Under the pieces are notes generated by a model. That model was given only the letters and a program-made list of their open reading frames with translations, did not search any database and was not told the DNA's origin. From the NCBI RefSeq assembly GCF_040274945.1, contig NZ_JBEMAR010000006.1, forward strand, positions 124,001-188,000: 64,000 nucleotides of DNA. Reading direction: 5' to 3'. Positions 32,893-40,271 of the stretch are shown in pieces (the first letter of the stretch is position 1; every line of letters starts with the position of its first letter). The stretch comes from Carnobacterium_B sp040274945 (GTDB lineage: Bacteria; Bacillota; Bacilli; Lactobacillales; Carnobacteriaceae). The position numbers were made by a program, and so were the translations under genes.

Positions 32893-34008
32893 ATGAAAAG
32901 TAGAGCAGCAGTAGCATTTGGACCAAATGAGCCACTTAGAATCGTTGAGATTGATGTAGAAGAGCCAAAAGAAAATGAAGTACTAGTGAAAATATTGTAC
33001 ACATCTGTTTGTCACACCGATGCATTTACGTTATCAGGAGAAGATCCAGAGGGGATTTTCCCAGCTGTTTTAGGACACGAGGGAGCTGGAGTAGTTGTAT
33101 CCGTGGGTAAAGGAGTAACTTCTGTAAAATCAGGAGATCATGTCATTCCTTTATATACACCAGAGTGTGGGAAATGTGAGTTCTGTCTTTCTGGTAAAAC
33201 CAATTTATGTAGTGCAGTTCGTGAGACTCAAGGAAAAGGTTTAATGCCTGACGGAACGACTAGATTCTCGTATAAGGGAGAACCTATCTATCACTATATG
33301 GGAACAAGTACATTCAGTGAATATACAGTAGTCAATGAAATCAATTTAGTAAAAGTTGATGAAGATGCTCCTTTAGACAAGGTTTGTTTGTTTGGTTGTG
33401 GTGTCACGACGGGTCTGGGAGCTGTGAAACATACGGCAAAAGTTGAAGAAGGTGCTACAACAGCAGTATTTGGTCTAGGAGCAATTGGTTTAGCAGTAAT
33501 TCAAGGATTAAAGAAAGCCAATGCAAAACGCATTATTGCTGTAGATTTAAATCCTGATAAATGGGAATTAGCTAAACAAATGGGAGCGACTGATTTTGTT
33601 AATCCAGCTGATTATGATCAACCAATCCAAGAAGTTATAGTAGAGATGACTAATGGTGGTGTAGATTACAGTTTTGAATGTATCGGTAACGTAGAGGTAA
33701 TGAAATCAGCACTTGAAGCCTGCCATAAAGGGTGGGGAGAAAGTATTATTATTGGTGTTGCTGGTGCTGGGAAAGAAATTCATACACGTCCGTTCCAATT
33801 AGTAACGGGTCGTGTATGGCGCGGGTCAGCATTTGGCGGAGTAAAAGGACGCACAGAATTACCAGGAATGGTTCAAGATTACATGGATGGTGAAATTGAT
33901 CTGGATTCGTTTATCACGCATCACTTAGCATTCAAAGACATAAATGAAGCATTTGATTTACTGCACAAAGGTGAATCAATTCGCACTATTTTAACTTATG
34001 GGGAGTGA
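32893..34008 (+). CDS. frmA: S-(hydroxymethyl)glutathione dehydrogenase / class III alcohol dehydrogenase
   Basis: NAD-dependent zinc enzyme that oxidises the formaldehyde-thiol adduct in the first step of detoxification. The 371-residue protein shows catalytic zinc residues in TSVCHTDAFTLSG and LGHEGAG. The structural zinc cluster is CGKCEFCLSGKTNLC, and the Rossmann motif is FGLGAIGLAVIQG. The long GKGLMPDGTTRFSYKGEPIY insert typical of class III enzymes is present. The ATG at 32893 has GAAGGA upstream. The hydrolase gene follows after four bases. Whether the thiol is glutathione or another low-mass thiol in this host is open. Confidence 0.93.
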   Translation: MKSRAAVAFGPNEPLRIVEIDVEEPKENEVLVKILYTSVCHTDAFTLSGEDPEGIFPAVLGHEGAGVVVSVGKGVTSVKSGDHVIPLYTPECGKCEFCLSGKTNLCSAVRETQGKGLMPDGTTRFSYKGEPIYHYMGTSTFSEYTVVNEINLVKVDEDAPLDKVCLFGCGVTTGLGAVKHTAKVEEGATTAVFGLGAIGLAVIQGLKKANAKRIIAVDLNPDKWELAKQMGATDFVNPADYDQPIQEVIVEMTNGGVDYSFECIGNVEVMKSALEACHKGWGESIIIGVAGAGKEIHTRPFQLVTGRVWRGSAFGGVKGRTELPGMVQDYMDGEIDLDSFITHHLAFKDINEAFDLLHKGESIRTILTYGE

Positions 34009-34012
34009 TTAA

Positions 34013-34846
34013 ATGGTTGTCGAACAACTTGAAATGCATCTCTCTTTTCAAGGAGAGCAGCGTAAATACCGTCATTTTTCTAACGTATTAAATTGTGAAA
34101 TGGTGTTTAGCCTTTATTTGCCACCGTTGTTTGAAGAAAAGGAATTATCGCTTATTTGGTGGTTATCAGGATTAACCTGTACAGATGATAATTTTAGTCA
34201 AAAAAGTGGGTTTCAAAAAGCTGCTGCAGATCAGGCGGTAGCCGTGATTATCCCTGATACTTCTCCACGGGGAGAAAAAGTACCAGACGATGAAGGATGG
34301 GACTTAGGTAAAGGTGCAAGCTTTTATCTAAATGCAACAGAAGGTCCATGGGTCGAGAATTATCAAATGCATACGTATCTAAAAGAAGAACTTCCTCAAA
34401 TAGTGCATAGTTTGATTCCACATTTTTCAGGAAAAGAAAGTATTATGGGACACTCAATGGGTGGACATGGAGCAATCATGATGGGATTAAAAGAACCGGG
34501 ACGATTTGCTTCTATTTCAGCGTTTGCACCAATTTTAAATCCCGCACAAGTACCTTGGGGTAAAAAAGCTTTCACAGCTTATTTAGGTTCAGATGAATCT
34601 TCGTGGCAAGAATGGGATTCTACAAGCTTGATTGAACAAACAGATAAAGTTCCTCCTATCTTAATCACGCAAGGTACATCTGATAATTTTTATGATGTGC
34701 AATTGCAAGAAAGTGAATTTTTAAAAGCAGCAGGAGATAAACCTGTTTTTTATCAGTCAGAAAAAGGATACGATCATAGTTACTTTACAATTGCGACTTT
34801 TATAGAAGAACACATCCAATTTCATGTGAATGAATTAAAAAAATAA
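34013..34846 (+). CDS. S-formylglutathione hydrolase
   Basis: Esterase-D family alpha/beta hydrolase (277 residues) that splits the formyl-thiol made by the dehydrogenase into formate and thiol. LIWWLSGLTCTDDNF carries the oxyanion region. The nucleophile elbow is MGHSMGGHGA. The Asp is in TSDNFYDVQ, and the His in GYDHSYFTIATFI completes the triad. It starts four bases after the dehydrogenase gene with GGGGAG, and the pair ends in a terminator. Confidence 0.93.
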   Translation: MVVEQLEMHLSFQGEQRKYRHFSNVLNCEMVFSLYLPPLFEEKELSLIWWLSGLTCTDDNFSQKSGFQKAAADQAVAVIIPDTSPRGEKVPDDEGWDLGKGASFYLNATEGPWVENYQMHTYLKEELPQIVHSLIPHFSGKESIMGHSMGGHGAIMMGLKEPGRFASISAFAPILNPAQVPWGKKAFTAYLGSDESSWQEWDSTSLIEQTDKVPPILITQGTSDNFYDVQLQESEFLKAAGDKPVFYQSEKGYDHSYFTIATFIEEHIQFHVNELKK

Positions 34847-34906
34847 AAAATAGTTTAGAGATTTCTATTAAGTATGAAGCTAAAACAAGTTAATGAGACA
34901 ACGAGG

Positions 34907-34946
34907 AACACCTTCGAAAGGATAAGACTTAATCGAAGGTGTTTTT
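34907..34946 (+). terminator. Terminator of the formaldehyde operon
   Basis: AACACCTTCGA with complement TCGAAGGTGTT, then TTT. Confidence 0.8.
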
Positions 34947-34970
34947 GTGTATAAAAATCTATTTAAATAA

Positions 34971-35210
34971 AACTTACCAGAGCAAAACGAAAATAAAATA
35001 AACAAACGACATAAAAAAGCTCTAACCGAACTTCTGAGCTATGTGAAGGATCATTTTGATCATACTAATGCTACTTATATTGAACTATTATTCTGTCTGA
35101 ATAGTTTTGAAAATGAGCCTTTAAAGCACAAAAAGATCATTAAATATAAGGAATTAACCTTGAATGATTTGTTTTATGAAGAACTGAAATTTCTAACGCT
35201 AACGACATAG
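34971..35210 (+). pseudogene. Start-less coding-like remnant
   Basis: An 80-codon open frame with no ATG, GTG or TTG that has a ribosome site. It reads like a soluble helical protein: KALTELLSYVKDHFDHTNAT, YIELLFCLNSFENEPLKHKK and KELTLNDLFYEELKF. It could be the 3' remnant of a lost gene. I do not recognise the family. Confidence 0.3.
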
Positions 35211-35261
35211 GACTGAAGATAACTAATAGCATAAAGCTTTATTTAATTGAATTTTCATTAG

Positions 35262-35329
35262 ATGTAAACAGTTGGTTGCTAAATGTAAACCAATGGGTGC
35301 GTTACTTTCCAATCAAAATTAGAGATAAT
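35262..35329 (+). promoter_or_regulatory. Tandem 21-bp repeat promoter, copy C
   Basis: Repeats at 35262-35282 (ATGTAAACAGTTGGTTGCT) and 35283-35303 (ATGTAAACCAATGGGTGCG), then GATAAT (35324-35329) 20 bases after the second. The predicted start point (about 35336) lies downstream of the ATG at 35332, which argues for the later start of the gene. Confidence 0.7.
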
Positions 35330-35370
35330 AAATGGGAGAAATGTATTATTCATTATGTGAGGAGAAACTT

Positions 35371-35835
35371 ATGGAATACTTTACTGAAGAAAAACACGAT
35401 ATTGAGGGTTACAGGAATAATTTTAAATTTTTAGATAAAGTACTCGATGCTAACACTTATAATTTTTTATTAAATACCTCATTTCATGATAGTTTGGTAT
35501 GTGAAATAAAAGTATCAAACGACTATGTTCCCGAAGTACCTGATGACTCCCAAAAAAGTATTGTAACCGTTTCGGCTAAAATAAAGTACTGGGATGATAC
35601 TTTATATGAGTTATCATGGAAAGATGTTACGGTATATTCTTTTGACTTTGATATTTCTAGAAATAAAGTAGTTGAAACCCAAAAAATATTGTTCAATCGA
35701 GGGTTAGATGAATGGTCACTTGATGAATTAACTTTAATAAATAATGATCGATTAAGACATGAAATAATTTTTTTCTCACAAGCAGTGCTGATAATCGAAT
35801 GCGGCAATTTTTCTATTAAGCTTCTTGATGACTAA
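35371..35835 (+). CDS. Soluble protein behind repeat promoter C, unknown
   Basis: 154 residues from the ATG at 35371, which has GAGGAG six bases upstream; earlier in-frame ATGs (35332, 35341) are at or before the predicted transcription start. The protein is acidic and mixed alpha/beta (FLLNTSFHDSLVCEIKV, VTVSAKIKYWDDTLYELSW, VTVYSFDFDISRNKV), without membrane segments or signal. Not recognised. Small cytoplasmic proteins of this kind often prove to be immunity or unknown-domain proteins. Confidence 0.65.
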   Translation: MEYFTEEKHDIEGYRNNFKFLDKVLDANTYNFLLNTSFHDSLVCEIKVSNDYVPEVPDDSQKSIVTVSAKIKYWDDTLYELSWKDVTVYSFDFDISRNKVVETQKILFNRGLDEWSLDELTLINNDRLRHEIIFFSQAVLIIECGNFSIKLLDD

Positions 35836-35856
35836 AGAAATTAGTTGCTTACTATA

Positions 35857-35888
35857 GCTTTTTTTAATATGATCATATTAAAAAAAGC
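35857..35888. terminator. Perfect 32-base palindrome, terminator-like
   Basis: GCTTTTTTTAATATGA and its exact complement with no loop, directly after the preceding gene. A/T-rich, so a weak terminator on either strand. Confidence 0.45.
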
Positions 35889-35939
35889 CTTTTAAGTGAA
35901 TTTAACGAAGGTTAATAATTAAAGGAAGTAGGAGATTTA

Positions 35940-36140
35940 ATGGGTTTTTGGTATTTTTTAATATTATTTATAGGAATTGCTTTGTTTGTAGCGGGGTGGT
36001 TAAAGAAAGGTGTTTCACGTGAAGTTAAACTTGTCATGATACTATTTATTTTTGGTAGTTTACTTGTTTTAATGTCACTCTTTATGTTTTTACCCGGTAG
36101 TGCTGAAGTTGTTTCTCAACTTTTAAACATGAATGAATAA
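35940..36140 (+). CDS. Two-helix membrane protein, unknown
   Basis: 66 residues: helix one FWYFLILFIGIALFVAGWL, short basic loop (KKGVSREVK), helix two LVMILFIFGSLLVLMSLFMF, acidic tail. GGAAGTAGGAG precedes the ATG. Next gene follows after 18 bases, so they form one unit. The stretch TGTTTCACGTGAA inside (36011-36023) is a partial parS match, probably chance. Confidence 0.65.
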   Translation: MGFWYFLILFIGIALFVAGWLKKGVSREVKLVMILFIFGSLLVLMSLFMFLPGSAEVVSQLLNMNE

Positions 36141-36158
36141 ACTAAGGAGATAAGGTCT

Positions 36159-36671
36159 ATGAAAAAAAAGCCTTTTTATTGGTTCCTTTTTATTTTAATA
36201 GGATTTATTTTGGCTTTTACGATGATTGATCTAATTTATATTGAAGAGACTAGTGTGACGAGCCCTTTTAATGATCAAGTTAAGGTAATAACTGTTCCGC
36301 AACATCCAATATATGAATATGTAAAAGTTAGTAAAACAGTTGAATATATTTCCGGTTATGCAGGTAATCAACCAAATCAAGGAACTAAATTCTCAACAGG
36401 AGATAGTTTCCGTTGGAGTGAAGAAAATGGAACTAAGGTCACTAAAAGAAGTGCACAACATCTATTTGGTAATATTGATCCATTGGGTGGCATTTTTGTA
36501 AACGTTCCAAATGAAATGGATCATTTTAAGCTAAAAGTAACAAAAGGTAATGAAGTAACTAAGACAGCCGTATACGTAAAGTCGGAAACTGGTGATAATA
36601 AAAAATTTCTCTACTATATCTATCCATCAAACTTATATAGTCGTGAATTCACAGTAGTAAAGGTGAACTAA
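36159..36671 (+). CDS. Membrane-anchored extracytoplasmic protein, unknown
   Basis: 170 residues. KKKPFYWFLFILIGFILAFT is a signal-anchor helix. The outside domain has EYISGYAGNQPNQGTKFSTG, FGNIDPLGGIFVNVPNEM and KNLY/SREFTVVKV-like beta strands at the end (PSNLYSREFTVVKVN). AAGGAG precedes the ATG. The next gene starts one base after its stop. Family not recognised. Confidence 0.65.
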   Translation: MKKKPFYWFLFILIGFILAFTMIDLIYIEETSVTSPFNDQVKVITVPQHPIYEYVKVSKTVEYISGYAGNQPNQGTKFSTGDSFRWSEENGTKVTKRSAQHLFGNIDPLGGIFVNVPNEMDHFKLKVTKGNEVTKTAVYVKSETGDNKKFLYYIYPSNLYSREFTVVKVN

Positions 36672-36672
36672 A

Positions 36673-36894
36673 TTGTTAGATAATATGAGGCGAACACTAA
36701 TGAAAATAATGAAAGTTACAACACAAGATTATACAATAAAAAAAGCAAAAAGTAGCAATTGGATTCTATTTATGACATCAAGTTGCTTATTTAGCACCCT
36801 ATCTGTCACATTAAAAAATCTTTTATATGGTGTAGTGGCGGTACTATTTTCAATTTGTGCGTTAGTGATAGCATTGAAAAATAATCGTAAATAA
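36673..36894 (+). CDS. Small membrane protein, unknown
   Basis: 73 residues from a TTG seven bases after AAAGGTGA. A cytoplasmic basic head (RRTLMKIMKVTTQDYTIKKA) precedes two close hydrophobic segments (NWILFMTSSCLFSTLSVTL, LLYGVVAVLFSICALVIAL). It immediately follows the anchored protein gene, and an internal ATG start (36703) is possible. No function can be given. Confidence 0.55.
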   Translation: MLDNMRRTLMKIMKVTTQDYTIKKAKSSNWILFMTSSCLFSTLSVTLKNLLYGVVAVLFSICALVIALKNNRK

Positions 36895-36975
36895 AATGAA
36901 AATCTATTAGGACTTAATATTTTACTATTAAACAATAAATTATTTGTTAAACAGTGAGATGTGGAGGTTAGAACT

Positions 36976-37119
36976 ATGAAAATAATAACACTTGAATTAG
37001 CTAATGAAAATGACCTTGATGAAATACTAAAAATTCAAAAATCAGCATTTAAAAAATTATTTATGAAATATCATGATTTAATAATTGAATTCGCTTTGTC
37101 GACTACTTTTTTAGCTTGA
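36976..37119 (+). pseudogene. N-terminal fragment of a GNAT acetyltransferase
   Basis: A good start (GGAGGTTAGAACT before ATG) opens MKIITLELANENDLDEILKI and QKSAFKKLFMKYHD, the usual first strand and helix of GNAT N-acetyltransferases. After about codon 34 (near 37077) the similarity stops. The frame runs 13 codons into the 3' end of the opposite-strand gene and stops. The acetyl-CoA-binding part is gone, so this is a truncated remnant at a rearrangement joint. Confidence 0.6.
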
Positions 37120-37316
37120 ATTAAGTCGATAGGATAGTATTGGGTTCTGATTTTCTTAATCGTTTGTATTTCATTCATAGTCATTAAATACTCTTTTGAA
37201 TCTTCTATCATTTTATCTTGATCATATGTGAATAGAGCCTTCAATTTTTTGATTTCTGTTGTTTGAATATAGTTTAATAGTAATAAGATTAACACTACAA
37301 TAATTAATAAATACAT
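37071..37316 (-). CDS. Membrane-anchored helical protein, unknown
   Basis: 81 residues: MYLLIIVVLILLLLNYI membrane anchor and then a charged helical domain (TEIKKLKALFTYDQDKMIED, SKEYLMTMNEIQTIKKIRTQ). AAAGGAG is 12 bases before the ATG. Its upstream region (about 37360-37397) shares CTTTCGGTATGAT and AGAGA with promoter D. Possible weak fifth member of that group, because the 21-bp repeats are hardly recognisable. Confidence 0.55.
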   Translation of the reverse strand: MYLLIIVVLILLLLNYIQTTEIKKLKALFTYDQDKMIEDSKEYLMTMNEIQTIKKIRTQYYPIDLIQAKKVVDKANSIIKS

Positions 37317-37510
37317 TATTTGAAATCACTCCTTTGATAGCATATATACTCAATTGTGGCTGTTCTCTAATCATACCGAAAGAACTAGTTAATAACTACT
37401 ACATAATTTTTGTTAGTATTAATCGTAATGGTTTAAAAATATGGTTGTTAAATTATATTTGCAAGTAGTATTAACAATATTAAATTAAAAAAATATTTCT
37501 AGGAAGGGAT

Positions 37511-37554
37511 AAGCGAGTTATGGGCATATGTTAGCCTTATAATTCGCTTTTTTT
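37511..37554 (+). terminator. Terminator-like hairpin in the leader
   Basis: AAGCGAGTTAT/ATAATTCGCTT stem with one wobble and T7. No plus-strand gene precedes it, so it ends a short leader, an unseen small RNA, or read-through. Confidence 0.5.
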
Positions 37555-37565
37555 GTTATTAAGGG

Positions 37566-37581
37566 TTGTGCATTTGCACAA
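37566..37581 (+). promoter_or_regulatory. Perfect palindromic operator
   Basis: TTGTGCA-TT-TGCACAA about 90 bases before the permease gene. A candidate CdaR-family binding site, by context. Confidence 0.5.
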
Positions 37582-37630
37582 ATAGATTTGTTAAGATGAC
37601 AATAGCTTTTTCTTGTAATGAAAAATATAA

Positions 37631-37644
37631 TGTAAGCGCACACA
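37631..37644 (+). promoter_or_regulatory. cre-like catabolite control site
   Basis: TGTAAGCGCACACA matches the CcpA consensus TGWAANCGNTNWCA with one mismatch. Confidence 0.5.
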
Positions 37645-37668
37645 GATGAAGTTGGGAGATGTTTAAAG

Positions 37669-38961
37669 ATGTTAGATATTACGATTCCATGGTTTGCAGC
37701 AATTATTGGATTGATCGTTGCAATTTTACTTATATTGAAAAAATTCAATCCAGTGTATTCTTTATTTTTTGGAGCCATCGTTGGTTGTTTAGTAGGTGGA
37801 GCTTCCTTGGTGGATACTATTGATATACTAATCAGTGGTACACAAAGCGTTATTGGAACCGCTATCCGCGTTCTTGCTGCAGGAATGCTTGCAGGTGTAA
37901 TGATGGAATCTGGAGCGGCAGAATCCATTGCGAACGCGATTGTAACGAAACTTGGAGATAAAAAAGCCATTTTATCATTGGCTCTTTCAACAATGATCAT
38001 AACGGCTGTAGGGGTATTTATTCCAGTGGCAGTCCTAATTGTTGCTCCAATTGCATTATCCGTTGGAAAACAAACAGGGATTAGTAAGATTGCGTTATTA
38101 ACGGCTTTATCAGGTGGAGGGAAAGCAGGAAATATTATTTCTCCTAATCCAAATACGATTGCAGCAGCAGATGGTTTTGGTTTGAATTTGAGCAGTGTGA
38201 TGTTGGCTGGTTTTATCCCTGCTTTATTCGGACTTGCAACCGCTGTTATTGTGGCCAATCTAATTAAAAGTAAAGGTGAAATGGTAAGAGATAGGGATAT
38301 TCTTAAAAAAGAAGCAAAAGAATTAATGCCATTGGGAAAAGCGTTGATTGCGCCGATACTTTCAATTGTTCTTTTATTGATTAACCCAATTGGAACCCTA
38401 CTAAAAATAGAGGTCCTCACAAATTTAAAAATTGATGCTTTATATATTCTTCCTTTTGCTTCAGTCGTAGGAACGATTGCAATGGGACATGCGAACAAAA
38501 TTAGTGAATACGCTTCTTCAGGAATTAAACGGGTAACAGATACGGTACTTATTTTGATTGGAGCCGGTGCAATTGCAGGATTGATATCTGCTTCTGATTT
38601 ATCTGTTCAAGTTGTAAAATTAATTGATACAATAGGTATTTCTGGAACATTCTTAGCTCCAATCTCAGGTATCTTGATGGGATTAGCTGTAGGATCAACG
38701 TCTACTGCTGTTATATTGGCTACTGGATCATTTGGACAAGCCATTCTAGATACAGGAACTTCTTCTTTAGCAGCATCTGTAATGGTTCACACAGGATCAA
38801 CCGTTATTGATAGTGTTCCTCAAGGGAATTATTTCCATATTAGTGCAAATAGTATGAACATGACGATAAAAGAAAGATTGAAGGTTATTCCTTACGAGAT
38901 GTGTGTAGGTGGGGCAATGACTGTAGTTGCAACTATTTTGTATGGATTTATTCTTAACTAA
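37669..38961 (+). CDS. GntP-family permease, probable glycerate or gluconate transporter
   Basis: 430 residues with about 12 helices, of the Gnt/GntP symporter family. Signs are IIGLIVAILLILKKFNPVYS at the N-terminus, LSGGGKAGNIISPNPNTIAA (the conserved Pro-Asn loop) in the first half, and GSTSTAVILATGSF and VMVHTGSTVIDSVPQG near the C-terminus. It is followed after 23 bases by a glycerate kinase gene, so glycerate is the likely substrate. GGGAGATG precedes the ATG. Confidence 0.9.
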   Translation: MLDITIPWFAAIIGLIVAILLILKKFNPVYSLFFGAIVGCLVGGASLVDTIDILISGTQSVIGTAIRVLAAGMLAGVMMESGAAESIANAIVTKLGDKKAILSLALSTMIITAVGVFIPVAVLIVAPIALSVGKQTGISKIALLTALSGGGKAGNIISPNPNTIAAADGFGLNLSSVMLAGFIPALFGLATAVIVANLIKSKGEMVRDRDILKKEAKELMPLGKALIAPILSIVLLLINPIGTLLKIEVLTNLKIDALYILPFASVVGTIAMGHANKISEYASSGIKRVTDTVLILIGAGAIAGLISASDLSVQVVKLIDTIGISGTFLAPISGILMGLAVGSTSTAVILATGSFGQAILDTGTSSLAASVMVHTGSTVIDSVPQGNYFHISANSMNMTIKERLKVIPYEMCVGGAMTVVATILYGFILN

Positions 38962-38984
38962 TTAAGGGAAAAGAGGCAAATATA

Positions 38985-40136
38985 ATGGTAAAAAGATTTG
39001 TTGTTGCACCAGATTCGTTTAAGGAAAGTATGAGCGCAAAAGAAGCCTGTGAAGCGATGGCTAGAGGAATCAAAAAAGTATTTAAGGATGCAGAAATTAG
39101 TCTTGTTCCAATGGCTGATGGAGGTGAAGGAACTGTCGATTCATTAGTAGATGCAACAAAAGGAAGGCGAATCAATGTTGAAGTATCTGGTCCGATTCCT
39201 GAGGAAAAAGTAACGGCATATTTTGGGATTTTAGGTGACAATAAAACAGCAGTGATTGAAATGGCAAAAGCAAACGGGATAGAATTATTACCAAAAGAGC
39301 GTCGAAACCCATTGATCACTTCTACGTATGGTACTGGAGAATTGATTAAAGCGGCTCTAGATCACGGTGTAGAAAAAATCATTATCGGAATTGGCGGTAG
39401 TGTAACGAATGATGGCGGGGCTGGGATGGCCGAAGCATTGGGTGTGAAGTTTTTAGACGGAAACGGACAATCGATTCCTCAAGGAGGAGGTTCTTTAAAT
39501 CAATTAGTATCAATCGATACTGCTGAATTAGATCCTCGAATAAAAGAAATCGAAATTGAAGTGGCTAGCGATGTTACAAATCCATTGACTGGAGAGCATG
39601 GGGCTGCTCATATATTTGGTCCTCAAAAGGGAGCGACACCAGAAATGGTGGAACAATTAGACTCTAATTTAAAACACTACGCGCACATCATTCAAAAAGA
39701 TGTTCAAAAATCTATTGAACATCTACCAGGGGCTGGAGCAGCGGGTGGGCTAGGTGCTGGTTTATTAGCCTTTACAAATGCCACACTACGACCTGGAATT
39801 GATATAGTCATTGAGATCAATCAATTAGAGGAACAGATTGCTGAAGCTGATTTTATTTTTACTGGTGAAGGTGGCATGGATTTTCAAACTAAATTCGGAA
39901 AAGCGCCATATGGGGTCGCAAAAGTTGCGAAACAGTATCAAAAACCTGTCTTTGCTTGTGCTGGTTATATTGGAAAAGATGTTGAGGTGCTATATGATGA
40001 GGGGATAACGGCTATTTTTGGGATTCTCTCAAAAGCCGAATCAATTGACGAAGCTTTGAAGAATGGCGAATCAAATCTAGAACGAACATGTGAAAATATT
40101 GCTCGAATCTTATTCTTAACCAGTGAACAGAAATAA
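38985..40136 (+). CDS. Glycerate kinase
   Basis: 383-residue class II glycerate kinase (GarK/GlxK type) that phosphorylates glycerate with ATP to feed glycolysis. Signatures: VVAPDSFKESMSAKEACEAM at the start, PMADGGEGTVDSL, IGIGGSVTNDGGAGMAEALG, GAGAAGGLGAGLLAF and FTGEGGMDFQTKFGKAP. Full length. It sits between the permease and a CdaR regulator, separated from the latter by a strong terminator. Confidence 0.95.
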   Translation: MVKRFVVAPDSFKESMSAKEACEAMARGIKKVFKDAEISLVPMADGGEGTVDSLVDATKGRRINVEVSGPIPEEKVTAYFGILGDNKTAVIEMAKANGIELLPKERRNPLITSTYGTGELIKAALDHGVEKIIIGIGGSVTNDGGAGMAEALGVKFLDGNGQSIPQGGGSLNQLVSIDTAELDPRIKEIEIEVASDVTNPLTGEHGAAHIFGPQKGATPEMVEQLDSNLKHYAHIIQKDVQKSIEHLPGAGAAGGLGAGLLAFTNATLRPGIDIVIEINQLEEQIAEADFIFTGEGGMDFQTKFGKAPYGVAKVAKQYQKPVFACAGYIGKDVEVLYDEGITAIFGILSKAESIDEALKNGESNLERTCENIARILFLTSEQK

Positions 40137-40207
40137 GCCTCATCTATTTTAGGAGATAAACTTGATATTTTAAGTTTATAAGAAGATACTTTAACTTAGA
40201 AGATAAG

Positions 40208-40246
40208 AAAAAACAGTTTAGGATGTATCATTCTAAACTGTTTTTT
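40208..40246 (+). terminator. Terminator after glycerate kinase
   Basis: 14-bp perfect stem AAAAAACAGTTTAG with its complement, followed by TG. Confidence 0.9.
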
Positions 40247-40271
40247 GTATAGAAAAGGTGGCAGAAGTAAC

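Larger units (their letters stand above)
37317..37668 (+). promoter_or_regulatory. Control region of the glycerate operon
   Basis: 352 bases between divergent genes. It holds a terminator-like hairpin (37511-37554), a perfect palindrome (37566-37581) and a cre-like site (37631-37644), each listed separately, upstream of the permease gene. Confidence 0.55.

Noticed and set aside
36011..36026. TGTTTCACGTGAAGTT as a second parS site
   Set aside because: The last three bases do not match parS and it lies inside a coding sequence, so chance is likely.
37360..37437. Fifth full repeat promoter upstream of 37071-37316
   Set aside because: It shares CTTTCGGTATGAT with copy D, but the repeats at the required positions are mostly lost, so it is only noted as a possible degenerate member.
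37518..38498. Long minus-strand frame of 326 codons
   Set aside because: Mirror image of the GntP permease gene, whose plus-strand frame has a clear family match and ribosome site.
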